64,000 nt of DNA from Bacillus sp. 103mf (GCF_900116295.1 NZ_FPAF01000001.1:1051213-1115212); one strand, 5' to 3'; positions 24,413 to 34,717 are shown, counted from the first letter of the stretch. Program-made: numbers and translations. The notes: generated by a model from the letters alone, not told the origin.

Positions 24413-26194
24413 CTACAATGTCTTCCCTGTTAAATACGTATGAATGGTTTCCGCTATTTTTTGCGGCATTCCAGCTTCTATAATGTCTGTAACAGACGCT
24501 TCTTTCATTTTCTTAAGAGAGCCAAAATGTTTTAAAAGTGTTTTCTTCCGTTTTTCTCCGACTCCTGGTATATCATCCAATGCCGATTGAATGACAGATT
24601 TCCCATGAATTTGACGATGAAATGTAATCGCAAAGCGGTGCACTTCGTCTTGAATACGCTGTAATAAGTAAAACTCCTGGCTGTTACGCTCTAATAAAAC
24701 AGGTTCCGGCGGTTCACCGATTATTAAATGTGACGTGCGATGTTTATCATCTTTCACGAGCCCTGCTGTTGGAATAGAAAGACCGAGTTCATTTTCTAAC
24801 ACATCACATACTGCAGCGAGATGGCCTTTCCCACCATCAATTACAATTAAATCTGGAAGTGGTAAGCTTTCTTTTAAAACACGTGTATAACGGCGACGCA
24901 CAACTTCACGCATCGATTCATAATCATCAGGTCCTTGCACCGTTTTAATTTTATATTTACGGTACTCTTTTTTGGCAGGTTTTCCATCGTTAAAGACAAT
25001 CATCGCGGAAACCGGATTTGTCCCTTGAATGTTAGAATTATCAAATGCTTCAATTCTATGCGGCGTTTCTATCCCTAGCTGTTCTCCTAATTTTTCGACC
25101 GCCTTAATGGAGCGTTCTTCGTCGCGTTCAATTAAATAAAATTTTTCATGCAGTGCAATTGTAGCATTCTTACTCGCTAAGTCGACAAGTTCCTTTTTCT
25201 GGCCTCGTTTTGGCTGCGTTGCTTCTACGTCTAAAAACTTTCCAATCAATTCATGATCAATGCTGCTTGGTACAACAATTTCTTTCGGTTTAAAGTGATT
25301 ATTTTGTTCATAAAATTGTCCGATAAACGTTAGGAATCCTTCTTCCGGATCATCATAAATCGGAAACATCGAAACATCCCGTTCAATCAACTTTCCTTTT
25401 CGAACGAAAAATACTTGCACGCACATCCAACCTTTATCAACCGCATAACCAAACACATCGCGGTCGACTAAGTCACTCATAATCATCTTCTGCTTTTCCA
25501 TTATTGCATCCATATGAGCAATTTGATCTCGCAATTCTTTCGCTCGTTCAAACTCTAATTTTTCTGATGCTTCATACATTTTCGCTTCCAATTCCGAACG
25601 AATTTCTTTATGTCCACCATTTAAAAACTTTATAATTCCATCGACAATTTCTTTATTTTGTTTATCGGTTACCTCTTGTACACAAGGCGCTAAACATTGT
25701 CCCATATGATAATACAAACAAACTTTATCTGGTATATTTGTACATTTCCGAAGCGGATACATACGATCTAACAACTTTTTCGTTTCATGAGCTGACTGTG
25801 AATTTGGATATGGACCAAAATATTTCCCTTTATCCTTTTTTACATTTCTCGTAATAAGCAAACGCGGCTCTTTTTCAGCTGTAATTTTAATAAATGGGTA
25901 TGTTTTATCATCTTTTAATTGGATATTATACTTTGGATCATATTTTTTAATTAAATTTAACTCTAAAATGAGAGCCTCCAAGTTCGAGGAGGTGACAATA
26001 TATTCAAAATCAACAATTTCCCCAACAAGACGGAGTGTCTTTCCATCGTGTGAACCAGTAAAATATGAGCGCACACGATTTTTTAACACTTTCGCTTTTC
26101 CAACGTAAATAACTATCCCTTGTTTGTCTTTCATTAAATAACAACCAGGCTGATCTGGTAAAATTGCTAATTTTTCTTTTAAATGATCGTGCAC
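24413..26194 (-). CDS. uvrC: Excinuclease ABC subunit C
   Basis: Makes the 3' and 5' incisions in nucleotide excision repair with UvrA and UvrB. The 593-residue protein has an N-terminal GIY-YIG domain ([20 protein letters not shown]), a Cys-rich segment ([21 protein letters not shown]), a UVR helix pair near 205-240, the RNase H-like C-terminal nuclease ([13 protein letters not shown]) and a terminal helix-hairpin-helix ([19 protein letters not shown]). The GTG start has AAGGGGAAG upstream. Confidence 0.97.
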   Translation of the reverse strand: MHDHLKEKLAILPDQPGCYLMKDKQGIVIYVGKAKVLKNRVRSYFTGSHDGKTLRLVGEIVDFEYIVTSSNLEALILELNLIKKYDPKYNIQLKDDKTYPFIKITAEKEPRLLITRNVKKDKGKYFGPYPNSQSAHETKKLLDRMYPLRKCTNIPDKVCLYYHMGQCLAPCVQEVTDKQNKEIVDGIIKFLNGGHKEIRSELEAKMYEASEKLEFERAKELRDQIAHMDAIMEKQKMIMSDLVDRDVFGYAVDKGWMCVQVFFVRKGKLIERDVSMFPIYDDPEEGFLTFIGQFYEQNNHFKPKEIVVPSSIDHELIGKFLDVEATQPKRGQKKELVDLASKNATIALHEKFYLIERDEERSIKAVEKLGEQLGIETPHRIEAFDNSNIQGTNPVSAMIVFNDGKPAKKEYRKYKIKTVQGPDDYESMREVVRRRYTRVLKESLPLPDLIVIDGGKGHLAAVCDVLENELGLSIPTAGLVKDDKHRTSHLIIGEPPEPVLLERNSQEFYLLQRIQDEVHRFAITFHRQIHGKSVIQSALDDIPGVGEKRKKTLLKHFGSLKKMKEASVTDIIEAGMPQKIAETIHTYLTGKTL

Positions 26195-26209
26195 GCTACT
26201 TCCCCTTTC

Positions 26210-27619
26210 TTACTTCTTCCACTCGTATAAAATTATTTTATTATAAACAGGATCAAATAACGGGTTAGAACGAAAGACGGCAACTTCTTCTACCTGTCCT
26301 TTTATATCGATTCCTTGTTTTTGAAACCCTTCAATTAAATGATTCGTAACGTATATTGTATCATCCTTATGATATTTTTTATCTTGTAAAAAATAGTCAT
26401 ATGTGTAAAAGCGTTTATGTTCATATGGCACATGCAAATATTCCATAATCCGTGTCTCTTCCCATGTATATACGATGAACGGCTGCTGTTTTTCTTGTAA
26501 ATACGACGCCAACTGATACGTTGCAGGTACAGCTTCTTTTTGTTCTTGCATAAGCGGTATACTAATAACAAGTTGAAACGTTGCAAATAACAGCAATAAA
26601 ATTCCGCTATGTCTTTTTAACCATGAAATAGCAAGTACGCACAGTACTATTGCTACAATTGGATAAGAGTGACGCGGTTTATCAATATTTTGTCCAAGTA
26701 AATTCCACACAAAATATACAATGCCAAGCGCGATTAATAATTTCGGATAGCAACGTATGTTCTTCCATTGTAAAACAAATAGAAGCAAAAAGAAAAGAAA
26801 GAAACTTGTAAGAACATACGAATGGACACCTATCCCTGCAAATCCAATATTCTCGGAAAGCAAACGAAACAGACGTGATATAAGCGGCTCACTCGTTTCT
26901 GTAACAGCACCGCCCCATTCTGTAAAATGACCTTCTACAAATCCAAACGAAATTTTCCATAGTCCCTCTACACCGCCGATATTCCAAATAAGTGCTCCAA
27001 TCCATACAAGCTGAGAAAGAACAGCTGTACAGCATATGATAATAAATCGCCATTTTTCTTCATGCCACTGCTGCCATACTAGTACAATAAGCGCGATTCC
27101 AAACGGTGCATATGATACACGTATTCCCATCAATACCGCGAAGAAAATGACTGGCCAAAATTGAGCTCGAAATTCATTCGTGCGAAATGCACGCTCTACA
27201 CTCCACAAATACCACCATAGCACTGCTAATGCTGCTCCCTCTGACATTGGCTGTGTTACTAAAATGGAAAAATAACCGCTCGTTTGCAGTGCAGCTACAA
27301 CAATAAGAGCACTCGGTTTACTTACATAATGACGTGCCATCCAATACATTGGAAAAGCCGCAGTCAGTGCCATAATCGCATTAAAAATCCCTAACGATTG
27401 CACAGGACTTTCTATAAAAAGGTGCGTCATCATTCCCCCTAAAATAAAAAACGGATAACCCGGGAAATGAGGTTGCATCGCTAATATATCATATTGTTTT
27501 AGCGCAAGCGAAAAGTCTACTTCATCCCACGAGGCAGCAAACGGACTTGCATAAAAAAAACGAATAACAATCGCACTTGAAAACAGAATAATTGCCCATA
27601 TACGTAATACTCGGTTCAT
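26210..27619 (-). CDS. Polytopic membrane glycosyltransferase (GT39/ArnT-like)
   Basis: Integral membrane protein of about 469 aa with ten or more hydrophobic segments. The N-terminal extracytoplasmic loop holds SWDEVDFSLALKQYD and HFPGYPFFI, resembling the acidic loop of protein mannosyltransferase/ArnT enzymes that use polyprenyl-phosphate sugars. The acceptor is unknown. The ATG at 27619 has GAAAGGA upstream. A terminator lies just before it, so it is transcribed by read-through or its own promoter. The GT2 enzyme at 29410 could supply its lipid-sugar donor (inference). Confidence 0.7.
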   Translation of the reverse strand: MNRVLRIWAIILFSSAIVIRFFYASPFAASWDEVDFSLALKQYDILAMQPHFPGYPFFILGGMMTHLFIESPVQSLGIFNAIMALTAAFPMYWMARHYVSKPSALIVVAALQTSGYFSILVTQPMSEGAALAVLWWYLWSVERAFRTNEFRAQFWPVIFFAVLMGIRVSYAPFGIALIVLVWQQWHEEKWRFIIICCTAVLSQLVWIGALIWNIGGVEGLWKISFGFVEGHFTEWGGAVTETSEPLISRLFRLLSENIGFAGIGVHSYVLTSFFLFFLLLFVLQWKNIRCYPKLLIALGIVYFVWNLLGQNIDKPRHSYPIVAIVLCVLAISWLKRHSGILLLLFATFQLVISIPLMQEQKEAVPATYQLASYLQEKQQPFIVYTWEETRIMEYLHVPYEHKRFYTYDYFLQDKKYHKDDTIYVTNHLIEGFQKQGIDIKGQVEEVAVFRSNPLFDPVYNKIILYEWKK

Positions 27620-27633
27620 CTTATTTCCTTTCT

Positions 27634-27674
27634 GCAAAAAAAGCACAAGGAATATTCCTTGTACTTTTAGCTTA
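27634..27674 (-). terminator. Terminator of the FTR1 iron operon
   Basis: Minus strand AGTACAAGGAA / TTCCTTGTGCT followed by TTTTTTTG; it overlaps the FTR1 stop region. Confidence 0.75.
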
Positions 27675-28572
27675 CTGATTTATTTGCTTCGACTTCAGTT
27701 TTCTTTTTTTTAACAGGTTTTTTAAAAACAATTAACATATAAAGGACAACAAAATAACCGATATATGCAAGGATTTCTTCAAGTGATGGCATCGAAGAAT
27801 ATCCTAAAAATGCTTTTAAGAAAATACCGATATCACCGGAAAGAAGCGGCGCAATACCGTGATCACGCAAATAATGATCATAGTCAATCGGATGCTCTGG
27901 AAGCAGCCACGTAATATCGTATACGTGCGGCATCACACTGCCAAGTATTTTTAAATCTTGAAGTATGGAAATACCTTGTACAAGAAGTCCCGCTGCAATG
28001 AAGACAATAAATACTCCCGTTACTCTAAAGAATACTTTTAGTGAAATACGCATCGTTCCTTTAAAGAAAAAGTAGCTGACAAGAACTGCAACAAGAACTC
28101 CTGTAATTGCTCCCCACCCTTGCATTGCTGCTTCAATATTTCCGCCTGTAATCGCAGCAAAGAAGAACACTGTTTCAACGCCTTCTCGTAGCACAACAAG
28201 AAAGGAGTGTACGACCATTCCAATTACGTTTCCAGTTGTAATATAATGACTCATTTTACTTTCCATAGTGCCTTTTATATTTTTGCTATGTTCTGCCATC
28301 CAAAATACCATTTGTGTAAGCAAAATAACGGAAATGAACATAATCGATATCTTTAAATACATCTCACTTCCCATTGCGGCAAAGCCAGTAAACACAACTT
28401 GGAAGACAAGAGCAACAATATAACTTGCTACAACCGCAAGGCCTGCTCCTAACCAAACGTATTTCACAAACTGCTTATTATCCGTACGCTTTAAATACGT
28501 AGTAATAATCCCAACAATGAGCAATGCTTCTAATACTTCACGAAATGTAATAAGAAATGCCTGTAATTGCAT
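27667..28572 (-). CDS. FTR1/EfeU-family iron permease
   Basis: High-affinity iron permease of 301 aa with about seven membrane helices. It carries both signature iron-binding motifs: FREVLEALL in helix 1 and VVLREGVETVFF in helix 4. The C-terminus is Lys-rich and cytoplasmic. AGGAGG precedes the ATG. It follows the exported protein at 28591 by 18 bases, and both should be driven by the promoter with the Fur box at 29367-29381. Confidence 0.9.
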   Translation of the reverse strand: MQLQAFLITFREVLEALLIVGIITTYLKRTDNKQFVKYVWLGAGLAVVASYIVALVFQVVFTGFAAMGSEMYLKISIMFISVILLTQMVFWMAEHSKNIKGTMESKMSHYITTGNVIGMVVHSFLVVLREGVETVFFFAAITGGNIEAAMQGWGAITGVLVAVLVSYFFFKGTMRISLKVFFRVTGVFIVFIAAGLLVQGISILQDLKILGSVMPHVYDITWLLPEHPIDYDHYLRDHGIAPLLSGDIGIFLKAFLGYSSMPSLEEILAYIGYFVVLYMLIVFKKPVKKKKTEVEANKSVS

Positions 28573-28590
28573 CGCTCTTCCTCCTCATTC

Positions 28591-29346
28591 TTACTTACGT
28601 TTTCGCATTGCGTATACAATAACTCCAACAAGTATAAGTACTATAACAACAAGTGGAGCCCAGTTTTTCAATTTGCTTAAATCTGTCCATTCTGTTTTGC
28701 CTGCGCTTTTTGAAGCTTCTTCTTTTCCGCTCGCATCAAAATGGCCAACTCTGAAATCTTTAATTTTAAATTCTTTTTGTAAACTTGTTAAAATAACATC
28801 TTTACTTTTTTTGAAAGCATCTTGATTTGCTTCCTTTTGTCCTACTCCAAATAAGCCTGGATTTCCAAGTGATTCTAATGCTTTGTTAAATTCATCTTTT
28901 AAAATTGTATCTAACTCTTTATTATGCTGTGCAACAACTGGTGATAACGCTTCATATGTTGCAAATGCTTTTGCTAATAAACGTTTACTTGTATCATAAT
29001 CTTTAAATTGTTCATCAACATTTGTTAAACGACGATTAATATTAAGAGCAAGAATTTTTTGCATATCAGCAATAAGATCTTCTTTATTTTTCTTATCAAA
29101 ATCGTTCATAATTGCTTTAGTTGGTTCTTTTCCCATGTGCTGATCAATTTCTGTCTGCACATTTTCATATGCTTTCTTTGCTTCTGTAAAGTTTGGCGGA
29201 TTTTCATCTAACTTCGCGACCATTTGCTTATATGCCTCTGCAACCTTTTCCTCGTTCGGATTTCCGTACGAATAAGCAAATGCACTTGTATGTATCGAGA
29301 ATAGTAAAAAAACACCAACAAATAATGAAGTAATTATTTTTTTCAT
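28591..29346 (-). CDS. Exported, membrane-anchored partner of the FTR1 permease
   Basis: Protein of 251 aa with a signal peptide, a helical extracytoplasmic domain rich in Lys and Glu (about 30-215) and a C-terminal membrane helix (about 226-244) followed by RKRK. It resembles the helical domain fused to or encoded beside FTR1 permeases in other bacteria, and so may hand iron to the permease (inference). The ATG at 29346 has AGGAGGA upstream; an earlier in-frame ATG at 29394 would cover the promoter. Confidence 0.75.
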   Translation of the reverse strand: MKKIITSLFVGVFLLFSIHTSAFAYSYGNPNEEKVAEAYKQMVAKLDENPPNFTEAKKAYENVQTEIDQHMGKEPTKAIMNDFDKKNKEDLIADMQKILALNINRRLTNVDEQFKDYDTSKRLLAKAFATYEALSPVVAQHNKELDTILKDEFNKALESLGNPGLFGVGQKEANQDAFKKSKDVILTSLQKEFKIKDFRVGHFDASGKEEASKSAGKTEWTDLSKLKNWAPLVVIVLILVGVIVYAMRKRK

Positions 29347-29365
29347 AAACGTTCCTCCTAAAGAG

Positions 29366-29394
29366 ATGATAATAATTATCACTTTCAATGTCAA
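29366..29394 (-). promoter_or_regulatory. Promoter and Fur box of the FTR1 operon
   Basis: Minus strand TTGACA (29389-29394), 17-bp spacer and TATCAT (29366-29371). A perfect 7-1-7 Fur box TGATAATAATTATCA (29367-29381) covers the -10 and spacer, so Fur with iron should block the promoter. Confidence 0.85.
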
Positions 29395-29428
29395 GAAAAG
29401 AAATACTCACTATGAGCATTTCTTTTCT
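29393..29428 (-). terminator. Terminator of the glycan gene set
   Basis: Minus strand GAAAAGAAATGCTC / GAGTATTTCTTTTC overlapping the GT2 stop codon, with a T-rich tail. Confidence 0.55.
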
Positions 29429-30156
29429 CTTGCTAATACATGCGCTTCATAATCAATTATAACTTTCTCTACCGGGCGTCTCATCTCTTTCCAAATTGCG
29501 GGAAAAACGCGCGTCATATACTTACGAAACGAAATAAACGACTCCCCTGTTTCACGCACTTTATACGTAATCGGTACTTCCTGAACTCGAAATCCTTTTC
29601 GCACTAAATTTAGTGTAATCACTTGTGCATAATTGTAATCATGCACAATTTCCCCGTGCTCCATCGCTTGCCGTGAAAAAGCACGCATCCCTGATTGACC
29701 ATCACGAATCCATTTACGTAGCAATATACATTGCAGCATCGTAAAACAATAGTTTCCAAGCCGTCTATGCAGTTTCATACCGCTAATGGTACCGCGAAAA
29801 CGTGATCCCATTGTATAATCTGCTTTTCCTTCCAAAATGGGCTGCAATATATTCGGAATTTCATCTGCTGGATATTCATCATCCGCATCAATCATCACAC
29901 TAATATCAGCTCCCAGTCGATAGCTCTCCTTGAGGCCTGCTCGAACAGCTGCACCTAAACCGCCATTTTTTGCAAATGAAACGATATGATCTGCTCCTGC
30001 TTCTTTTGCAACTTCTACCGTTCTGTCTGTTGAACCGTCATCAATGATAAGAACTTCTACTGTTACACTCGGATGAAAATGACGCGGTACTTTTCGAATA
30101 ACATGCGCAATGGATTCTTCTTCATTTAGGGCTGGTATAAATACAATCACTTTCAT
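29410..30156 (-). CDS. Family 2 glycosyltransferase, polyprenyl-phosphate type
   Basis: GT-A fold transferase of 248 aa. Motifs are FIPALNEEESI at the N-terminus, IIDDGSTDRT near 40, the DxD-like MIDADDEYP near 90, and MGSRFRG. The arrangement is that of dolichyl-/undecaprenyl-phosphate sugar synthases. There is no C-terminal membrane domain. Its start is one base after the stop of the phosphodiesterase-like gene (ATTACTT junction read on the minus strand), which indicates co-translation. Confidence 0.85.
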   Translation of the reverse strand: MKVIVFIPALNEEESIAHVIRKVPRHFHPSVTVEVLIIDDGSTDRTVEVAKEAGADHIVSFAKNGGLGAAVRAGLKESYRLGADISVMIDADDEYPADEIPNILQPILEGKADYTMGSRFRGTISGMKLHRRLGNYCFTMLQCILLRKWIRDGQSGMRAFSRQAMEHGEIVHDYNYAQVITLNLVRKGFRVQEVPITYKVRETGESFISFRKYMTRVFPAIWKEMRRPVEKVIIDYEAHVLAREKKCS

Positions 30157-31628
30157 TACTTTTCCTGCTCCTTTAACGCTTCCACTAACACAGGACCACG
30201 GCTATGTGATGGATACGGTGCACCTAATAAATAAGCAAGTGTCGGTGCCATAGAAACGAGGCTTTTCTTCTCTTCTATTTTCACACCTTGTTTAATATGG
30301 GGACCGTACATAAAAAATGGCACAAAACGTTCTCCCTCATCTAAATGGCCATGACCGCCAATTCCATCTGCCTGTCCATGATCAGCACAAATGATAAACG
30401 TCGTATTCTCTGCTTTTCCTGTTTTCTCTAAATGCTCGATAAAATGTTTCACATGCTGGTCTGCTTCATAAATTTTTTGTAAATACTCATCATATAATAC
30501 ACCGCGGCTATGTCCCGTTTGATCTGTTGAAATGAGTTGTACAATAAAAAGATCTGGGTCTTGTTCATCCATAATTTGTTTCGCCTTCTCCATAATCTTT
30601 CCATCCACAACATCATTTTTCATCACAGCTGTAAATGTTTCTACATCTTCACCAAACGCATCGACTAAATGCGCAACGGCTAGCATTTTTCCTGTTTTGT
30701 CTATTTTCCGAAGCGAATCAAAAATACTTTCTACGTTCACACCGTGTTTCCAAACCATGTTCGATTTAATGCCATGCTCAAACGAATACGTCCCTGTAAA
30801 CATAGAGGAGAAACATACAACAGTACGAGCTGGATACACCGTTTCCATGTTTAAAAACTCCGTCCCTTTTTTTCGAAGAGAATCTAAATACGGTGTATGC
30901 GCTGCTTCAAAACGATCTTTACGCATGCCGTCAATAACAATGACAACTACTTTTTCATTCAGTGCTTCTTTATTTTCAGGCATATTTTCCGTATAAGTTG
31001 GAATTGCTTTTGGCTGCCAATCAAATAAATTACGATGCAGGATAATTGTATATAGTGCAAGAGCACCATAAAACATAATAATTGTTTTCCAATCTACTGC
31101 ACCTAGCGTACCGCCTTCTTGGAAGAAAAGATAATAATAATACCAAAGCGATAACAATAGTAAAAACTTTGGCATTTGCTCCTGGGCATTTCCACTTGTA
31201 GAATCACTGTTCTTTAACACGAGTTTCCAAAAACGTGTAAAGTTTAGCCAAGACGTTCCAATGCGCAAATGATAATATAACGTTCCCCAAAATAAGATTG
31301 TAAAGAAAAAATATAATCCTAATGCAAATAATAGTAACGGTATGTGTACCGTTTTAAAGACGATTAAATAGACAACGAACGGTAGCCATAAGTAATTTCG
31401 TAAAAACAATGGAAAATCAAACAAATAATATAAAACGAGTAGCGGAACAATGAATAAAAAACTACTAAAAAAGGCAGGAATAAAACCCGGTTGTCCAAAC
31501 TGTGAAATAGAAAACAACAAAAATGTACCGAATACAAAAATCGGTGTAAATGGTTTCCCTTCATTTAGTAGGTTCCAACAGCGTGCCGCTACTTTTTCAA
31601 ATTTTGACGCTTTCTTTACTTCTTCCAA
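30156..31628 (-). CDS. Membrane-bound alkaline-phosphatase-superfamily enzyme
   Basis: Protein of 490 aa. The first ~200 residues hold several membrane helices; the rest is a type I phosphodiesterase/sulfatase-like domain with metal motif VIDGMRKDRF, the nucleophile region YPARTVVCFSSMFTG (Thr), TDQTGHSRG and ICADHGQADGIGGHGH. Enzymes with this layout transfer or remove phospho-groups on membrane glycans; the substrate here is unknown. It lies in a run of four same-strand genes with a flippase-like protein and an epimerase. Confidence 0.82.
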   Translation of the reverse strand: MEEVKKASKFEKVAARCWNLLNEGKPFTPIFVFGTFLLFSISQFGQPGFIPAFFSSFLFIVPLLVLYYLFDFPLFLRNYLWLPFVVYLIVFKTVHIPLLLFALGLYFFFTILFWGTLYYHLRIGTSWLNFTRFWKLVLKNSDSTSGNAQEQMPKFLLLLSLWYYYYLFFQEGGTLGAVDWKTIIMFYGALALYTIILHRNLFDWQPKAIPTYTENMPENKEALNEKVVVIVIDGMRKDRFEAAHTPYLDSLRKKGTEFLNMETVYPARTVVCFSSMFTGTYSFEHGIKSNMVWKHGVNVESIFDSLRKIDKTGKMLAVAHLVDAFGEDVETFTAVMKNDVVDGKIMEKAKQIMDEQDPDLFIVQLISTDQTGHSRGVLYDEYLQKIYEADQHVKHFIEHLEKTGKAENTTFIICADHGQADGIGGHGHLDEGERFVPFFMYGPHIKQGVKIEEKKSLVSMAPTLAYLLGAPYPSHSRGPVLVEALKEQEK

Positions 31629-32518
31629 CGAATTTTTTCTCCCTTCTGACTGAAAAATGAGCGTAATTCCATCGGATATAATAGTAATAATATTACGCCC
31701 ACACCATAAGAAAATATAAATTTAAAACCATGACTCATTAACGACCATTGGTAGGCATCAGATTGCATGGTTCCTACTGCTTGCAATGCTAATGTCATAA
31801 CGGTCTCATACGTACCAATTCCGCCTGGTGTTAGTTGAAACACTTGTCCAGCAATGGTCACGCTATTTACCCAAACGGCTTGCACAAATGATAAAGGCTT
31901 AGCGATTTCATAAATTACAAATGCCTCGCAAATCCAGCTCAGCATAATAAGAAAGAGAATCATTCCGCCTTGTAGAGTAAATAGTGACTCTTTCAGTTGC
32001 TTCCACTGCTTTTCTGCAAATTGAGGTACTTTCTTATATAAGAGAAATAACATCACGCTTCCTATACATACACACGTTAGAATAACAGGAACATTAAGTA
32101 AAATACTTCTCCATAATAGTAACATACCCGCTGCCCCAAACAGACCGAGAATAAACAGATCTAGTATACGAAGTACAACGACAGATTGCGCCGCTTCTCC
32201 TAATGTTACTTTCTTCTCTTTTGTAATCGTCGCAATGCGAACAGCATCTCCTACTTTTAGCGGAGAAACATGATTAATAAATAAACTATACAACAGTCCA
32301 TATAATGCCTCTTTCATCGTAATGCGATGATGAAGATATAATTTCCATGCATATGCACGAAATAAAAAAGCGATGCTGTACATCATAACGAGAAGCATAA
32401 TTGTGTACGGCTGTCTCCATAAATCTTGAAGATGTTTCCATAATGAGGATACTTCAAACGATCGCCATGACAAAAGAAAAAAGATACATAGCAAAAAAAC
32501 ACCGCAAATATTAAACAA
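31616..32518 (-). CDS. Flippase-like membrane protein (LPG synthase TM/UPF0104 family)
   Basis: About 300 aa with seven or eight membrane helices and the family signature HVSPLKVGDAVRIATITKEKK-type loop and QLTPGGIGTYETVMTLALQ near the C-terminus. Members move or modify lipid-linked molecules. The start is uncertain: a TTG at 32518 overlaps the epimerase stop by eight bases; the frame is open up to an ATG at 32593. The stop overlaps the next gene by 13 bases. Confidence 0.8.
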   Translation of the reverse strand: MFNICGVFLLCIFFLLSWRSFEVSSLWKHLQDLWRQPYTIMLLVMMYSIAFLFRAYAWKLYLHHRITMKEALYGLLYSLFINHVSPLKVGDAVRIATITKEKKVTLGEAAQSVVVLRILDLFILGLFGAAGMLLLWRSILLNVPVILTCVCIGSVMLFLLYKKVPQFAEKQWKQLKESLFTLQGGMILFLIMLSWICEAFVIYEIAKPLSFVQAVWVNSVTIAGQVFQLTPGGIGTYETVMTLALQAVGTMQSDAYQWSLMSHGFKFIFSYGVGVILLLLYPMELRSFFSQKGEKIRWKK

Positions 32519-33458
32519 TATCCGAATATTGTTTCGCCCACGCAACGGTTCGTTCCAACCCTTCTGCAAAAGATACACGCGGCCTATATCCAAGTTGTTC
32601 TTGCGCTTTTGAAATATCTGCCCACGTTGATGTTACGTCCCCTTTTCTATGCGCTTCTCTCCTTATACGCATAAACGGGAAATGTGTTTCTAACTGCGCG
32701 AGTAATTCTGTCATTAAAATAGGCGCGTTAGACCCCAGATTATATACATCACTATGATTTGATTGTAATGTAAGAGCGATTCCTTCTGTAATATCATCGA
32801 TATACGTATAATCACGACCTGTACCTGTTCCGTACACAACAATTTCTTCCTCGTTTAATAATTTTCGAATGAAGCTTGCAATTGCCATATCCGGACGTCC
32901 CCACGGTCCATATACAGTAAAGAACCGTAAAATATTCATTTGAAATCCGTACATATATTGATACGCATGACAAAGAGATTCTGCTCCGTATTTGGATGCA
33001 GCATACGGTGAAAGAACACGACCGTTTGCCATTTCCTCTCGCAACGGCATCCCTGCCTGCTCTCCATATACAGAAGAAGACGATGCAAAAATAACATGCT
33101 TCACATTTTCTTCGCCGGCACATGTTAATACGTTGCTTGTCCCTTTTATATTAATATCAATGTAAGCACCTGGTATTTCAAGCGATGGTCTTACACCTGG
33201 AAAGCCGGCTAAATGAATCACCGCATCGATTTTCTCTTGCTGCATCACAGCTTTCACATCATCTTTTTGTAAAATATCACATTCATAAAATGGAACGTTC
33301 CCAACTTTTTGGACTTGTTCTAATTGAAAAAGTTTTCTAGACTTCGCATAATAAGAGTGAAAATTATCAAGAAGCACAACTTGTTTACCTTGCTCTAATA
33401 ATTTCAACGCAAGGTGACTTCCGATAAAACCCGCTCCTCCAGTAATTAATACTTTCAT
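32511..33458 (-). CDS. NAD-dependent nucleotide-sugar epimerase/dehydratase
   Basis: Extended short-chain dehydrogenase of 315 aa. It has ITGGAGFIGSHLALKLL at the N-terminus, the catalytic S-S-S and YAASKYGAE (YxxxK) and the substrate loop VYGPWGRPDMAI. It is closest to UDP-glucuronate/UDP-glucose 4-epimerases by layout. The ATG at 33458 has AAGGTGG upstream. It heads a four-gene set for a glycan or glycolipid (inference). Confidence 0.87.
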   Translation of the reverse strand: MKVLITGGAGFIGSHLALKLLEQGKQVVLLDNFHSYYAKSRKLFQLEQVQKVGNVPFYECDILQKDDVKAVMQQEKIDAVIHLAGFPGVRPSLEIPGAYIDINIKGTSNVLTCAGEENVKHVIFASSSSVYGEQAGMPLREEMANGRVLSPYAASKYGAESLCHAYQYMYGFQMNILRFFTVYGPWGRPDMAIASFIRKLLNEEEIVVYGTGTGRDYTYIDDITEGIALTLQSNHSDVYNLGSNAPILMTELLAQLETHFPFMRIRREAHRKGDVTSTWADISKAQEQLGYRPRVSFAEGLERTVAWAKQYSDIV

Positions 33459-33485
33459 TTCGTTCACCACCTTCTATCACCCTAT

Positions 33486-33526
33486 GCAAAAGAAGAAACC
33501 TTGTCAAGGCAAGGTTTCTTCAAAAG
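33486..33526 (-). terminator. Terminator of the Fur-controlled lipoprotein
   Basis: Minus strand GAAGAAACCTTG / CAAGGTTTCTTC followed by TTTTG. Confidence 0.7.
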
Positions 33527-33544
33527 AATATAGACGTTTCGGTT

Positions 33545-34717
33545 TTATTTCGCTGTTTCCACAACTTTATTTAACGTGGATTCAATTTGCGGCAATAACT
33601 TGTCTGCTTCTTCTTTCTTTTTCGCTTTTACTGCGTCTAAATAAGATTGTGCTGTTTTTGTTAACTCTGCTGTTTGCTGCTCGCCAAGCACCGTTTTTAA
33701 ATCATTTTCAATCATGTTAATGAACAATGCACCTTCTAATGCTGTAACAGGACCTTTGTCTTTTCCGAAGTTTTCTTGGCTCTCTTTATACTCACCTAAT
33801 GCAACTTTTGCGAATCCACGTACAAACGCTTTATTTACCGCTTTTGCATCAACTGTTTTTACATCTGTTTTTAAATCAAATTGCTTTAAGATAAATTCTG
33901 CTTCTTCAGGAGCTGCTTTTTTTACATATGGATAGACAGCTTGATAAAATGCCCATCCCTCAGCTTGCTCAACTTTAGCTTTTTTCTCATCTTTCTTTGC
34001 TTCTTCTACCATTTTTGTAGCATAACCGTGCGGCTCAGCGCCCGTTGCAAAGTAGAATGTTTTCATTAACGTTTTATCTACAACTTGCTTGCCTAGAGAA
34101 AACGCAAGTTTGTCGCCTTTATCAATTGCTGCGTTCATTTCATCAAAGCCGCCTTTAATCGTAGAAGCCATTTGTGTACCGTATGCCGTATCACGCTTTC
34201 CAACTGTACCTTCTACACCTTTATAAAACGCAAGCGCTTCTTCCATTTCTTTTTTCACATCATCTTTTCTGCCCCATTTTGTATCAATTTCTTTGAAATC
34301 ATGGCGCATAGATTGGAAGAATTCTTTTTGCATTAATTTATCAAATAGTTGTCTTACAACCATTGGTTCCATTTCTTTCTTTTTCCCTGCTTCTAATGCT
34401 GCTGTAATTGTTGGATCAATTTGCTCACTAAATTCACCATCACGTTTTTGAACAAGAGATTGTAATTTTTCTTTATATAACTTTGTTACCTTATCAAAGT
34501 CAACCTCTTTGCCGTCTTTCGCTTTGTCAAGCTCCGCTATTCCATCTTTGTAAGCTTGTACAAAATCTGCTTCTTGTTGTTTTGTTTCTTCTTTTTTCGC
34601 AGTTTGTTCTGTCTTCTTCTCTTGTGCTTCAGACTTTTTCGTTTCCTCTTTCGCACAACCTGCAAAAAGTAAAGTTGTTACCGCTGCTGCAGATAATACT
34701 TTTAATTTTAACGTCAT
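33545..34717 (-). CDS. Fur-controlled helical lipoprotein
   Basis: Lipoprotein of 390 aa. Signal peptide with lipobox LFAGC (Cys about 20), a Lys/Glu/Gln linker (about 22-48), then an all-helical domain to the end. A near-consensus Fur box lies between promoter and gene, so iron limitation should induce it. Its helical layout resembles the FTR1 partner at 28591, and it may bind iron at the surface for that permease (inference). GGGGGACG precedes the ATG. No family recognised with certainty. Confidence 0.72.
   Translation of the reverse strand: MTLKLKVLSAAAVTTLLFAGCAKEETKKSEAQEKKTEQTAKKEETKQQEADFVQAYKDGIAELDKAKDGKEVDFDKVTKLYKEKLQSLVQKRDGEFSEQIDPTITAALEAGKKKEMEPMVVRQLFDKLMQKEFFQSMRHDFKEIDTKWGRKDDVKKEMEEALAFYKGVEGTVGKRDTAYGTQMASTIKGGFDEMNAAIDKGDKLAFSLGKQVVDKTLMKTFYFATGAEPHGYATKMVEEAKKDEKKAKVEQAEGWAFYQAVYPYVKKAAPEEAEFILKQFDLKTDVKTVDAKAVNKAFVRGFAKVALGEYKESQENFGKDKGPVTALEGALFINMIENDLKTVLGEQQTAELTKTAQSYLDAVKAKKKEEADKLLPQIESTLNKVVETAK

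Noticed and set aside
30532-30996. Plus-strand open frame of 154 codons
   Set aside because: Antisense to the catalytic domain of the membrane phosphodiesterase-like enzyme, and no ribosome site.
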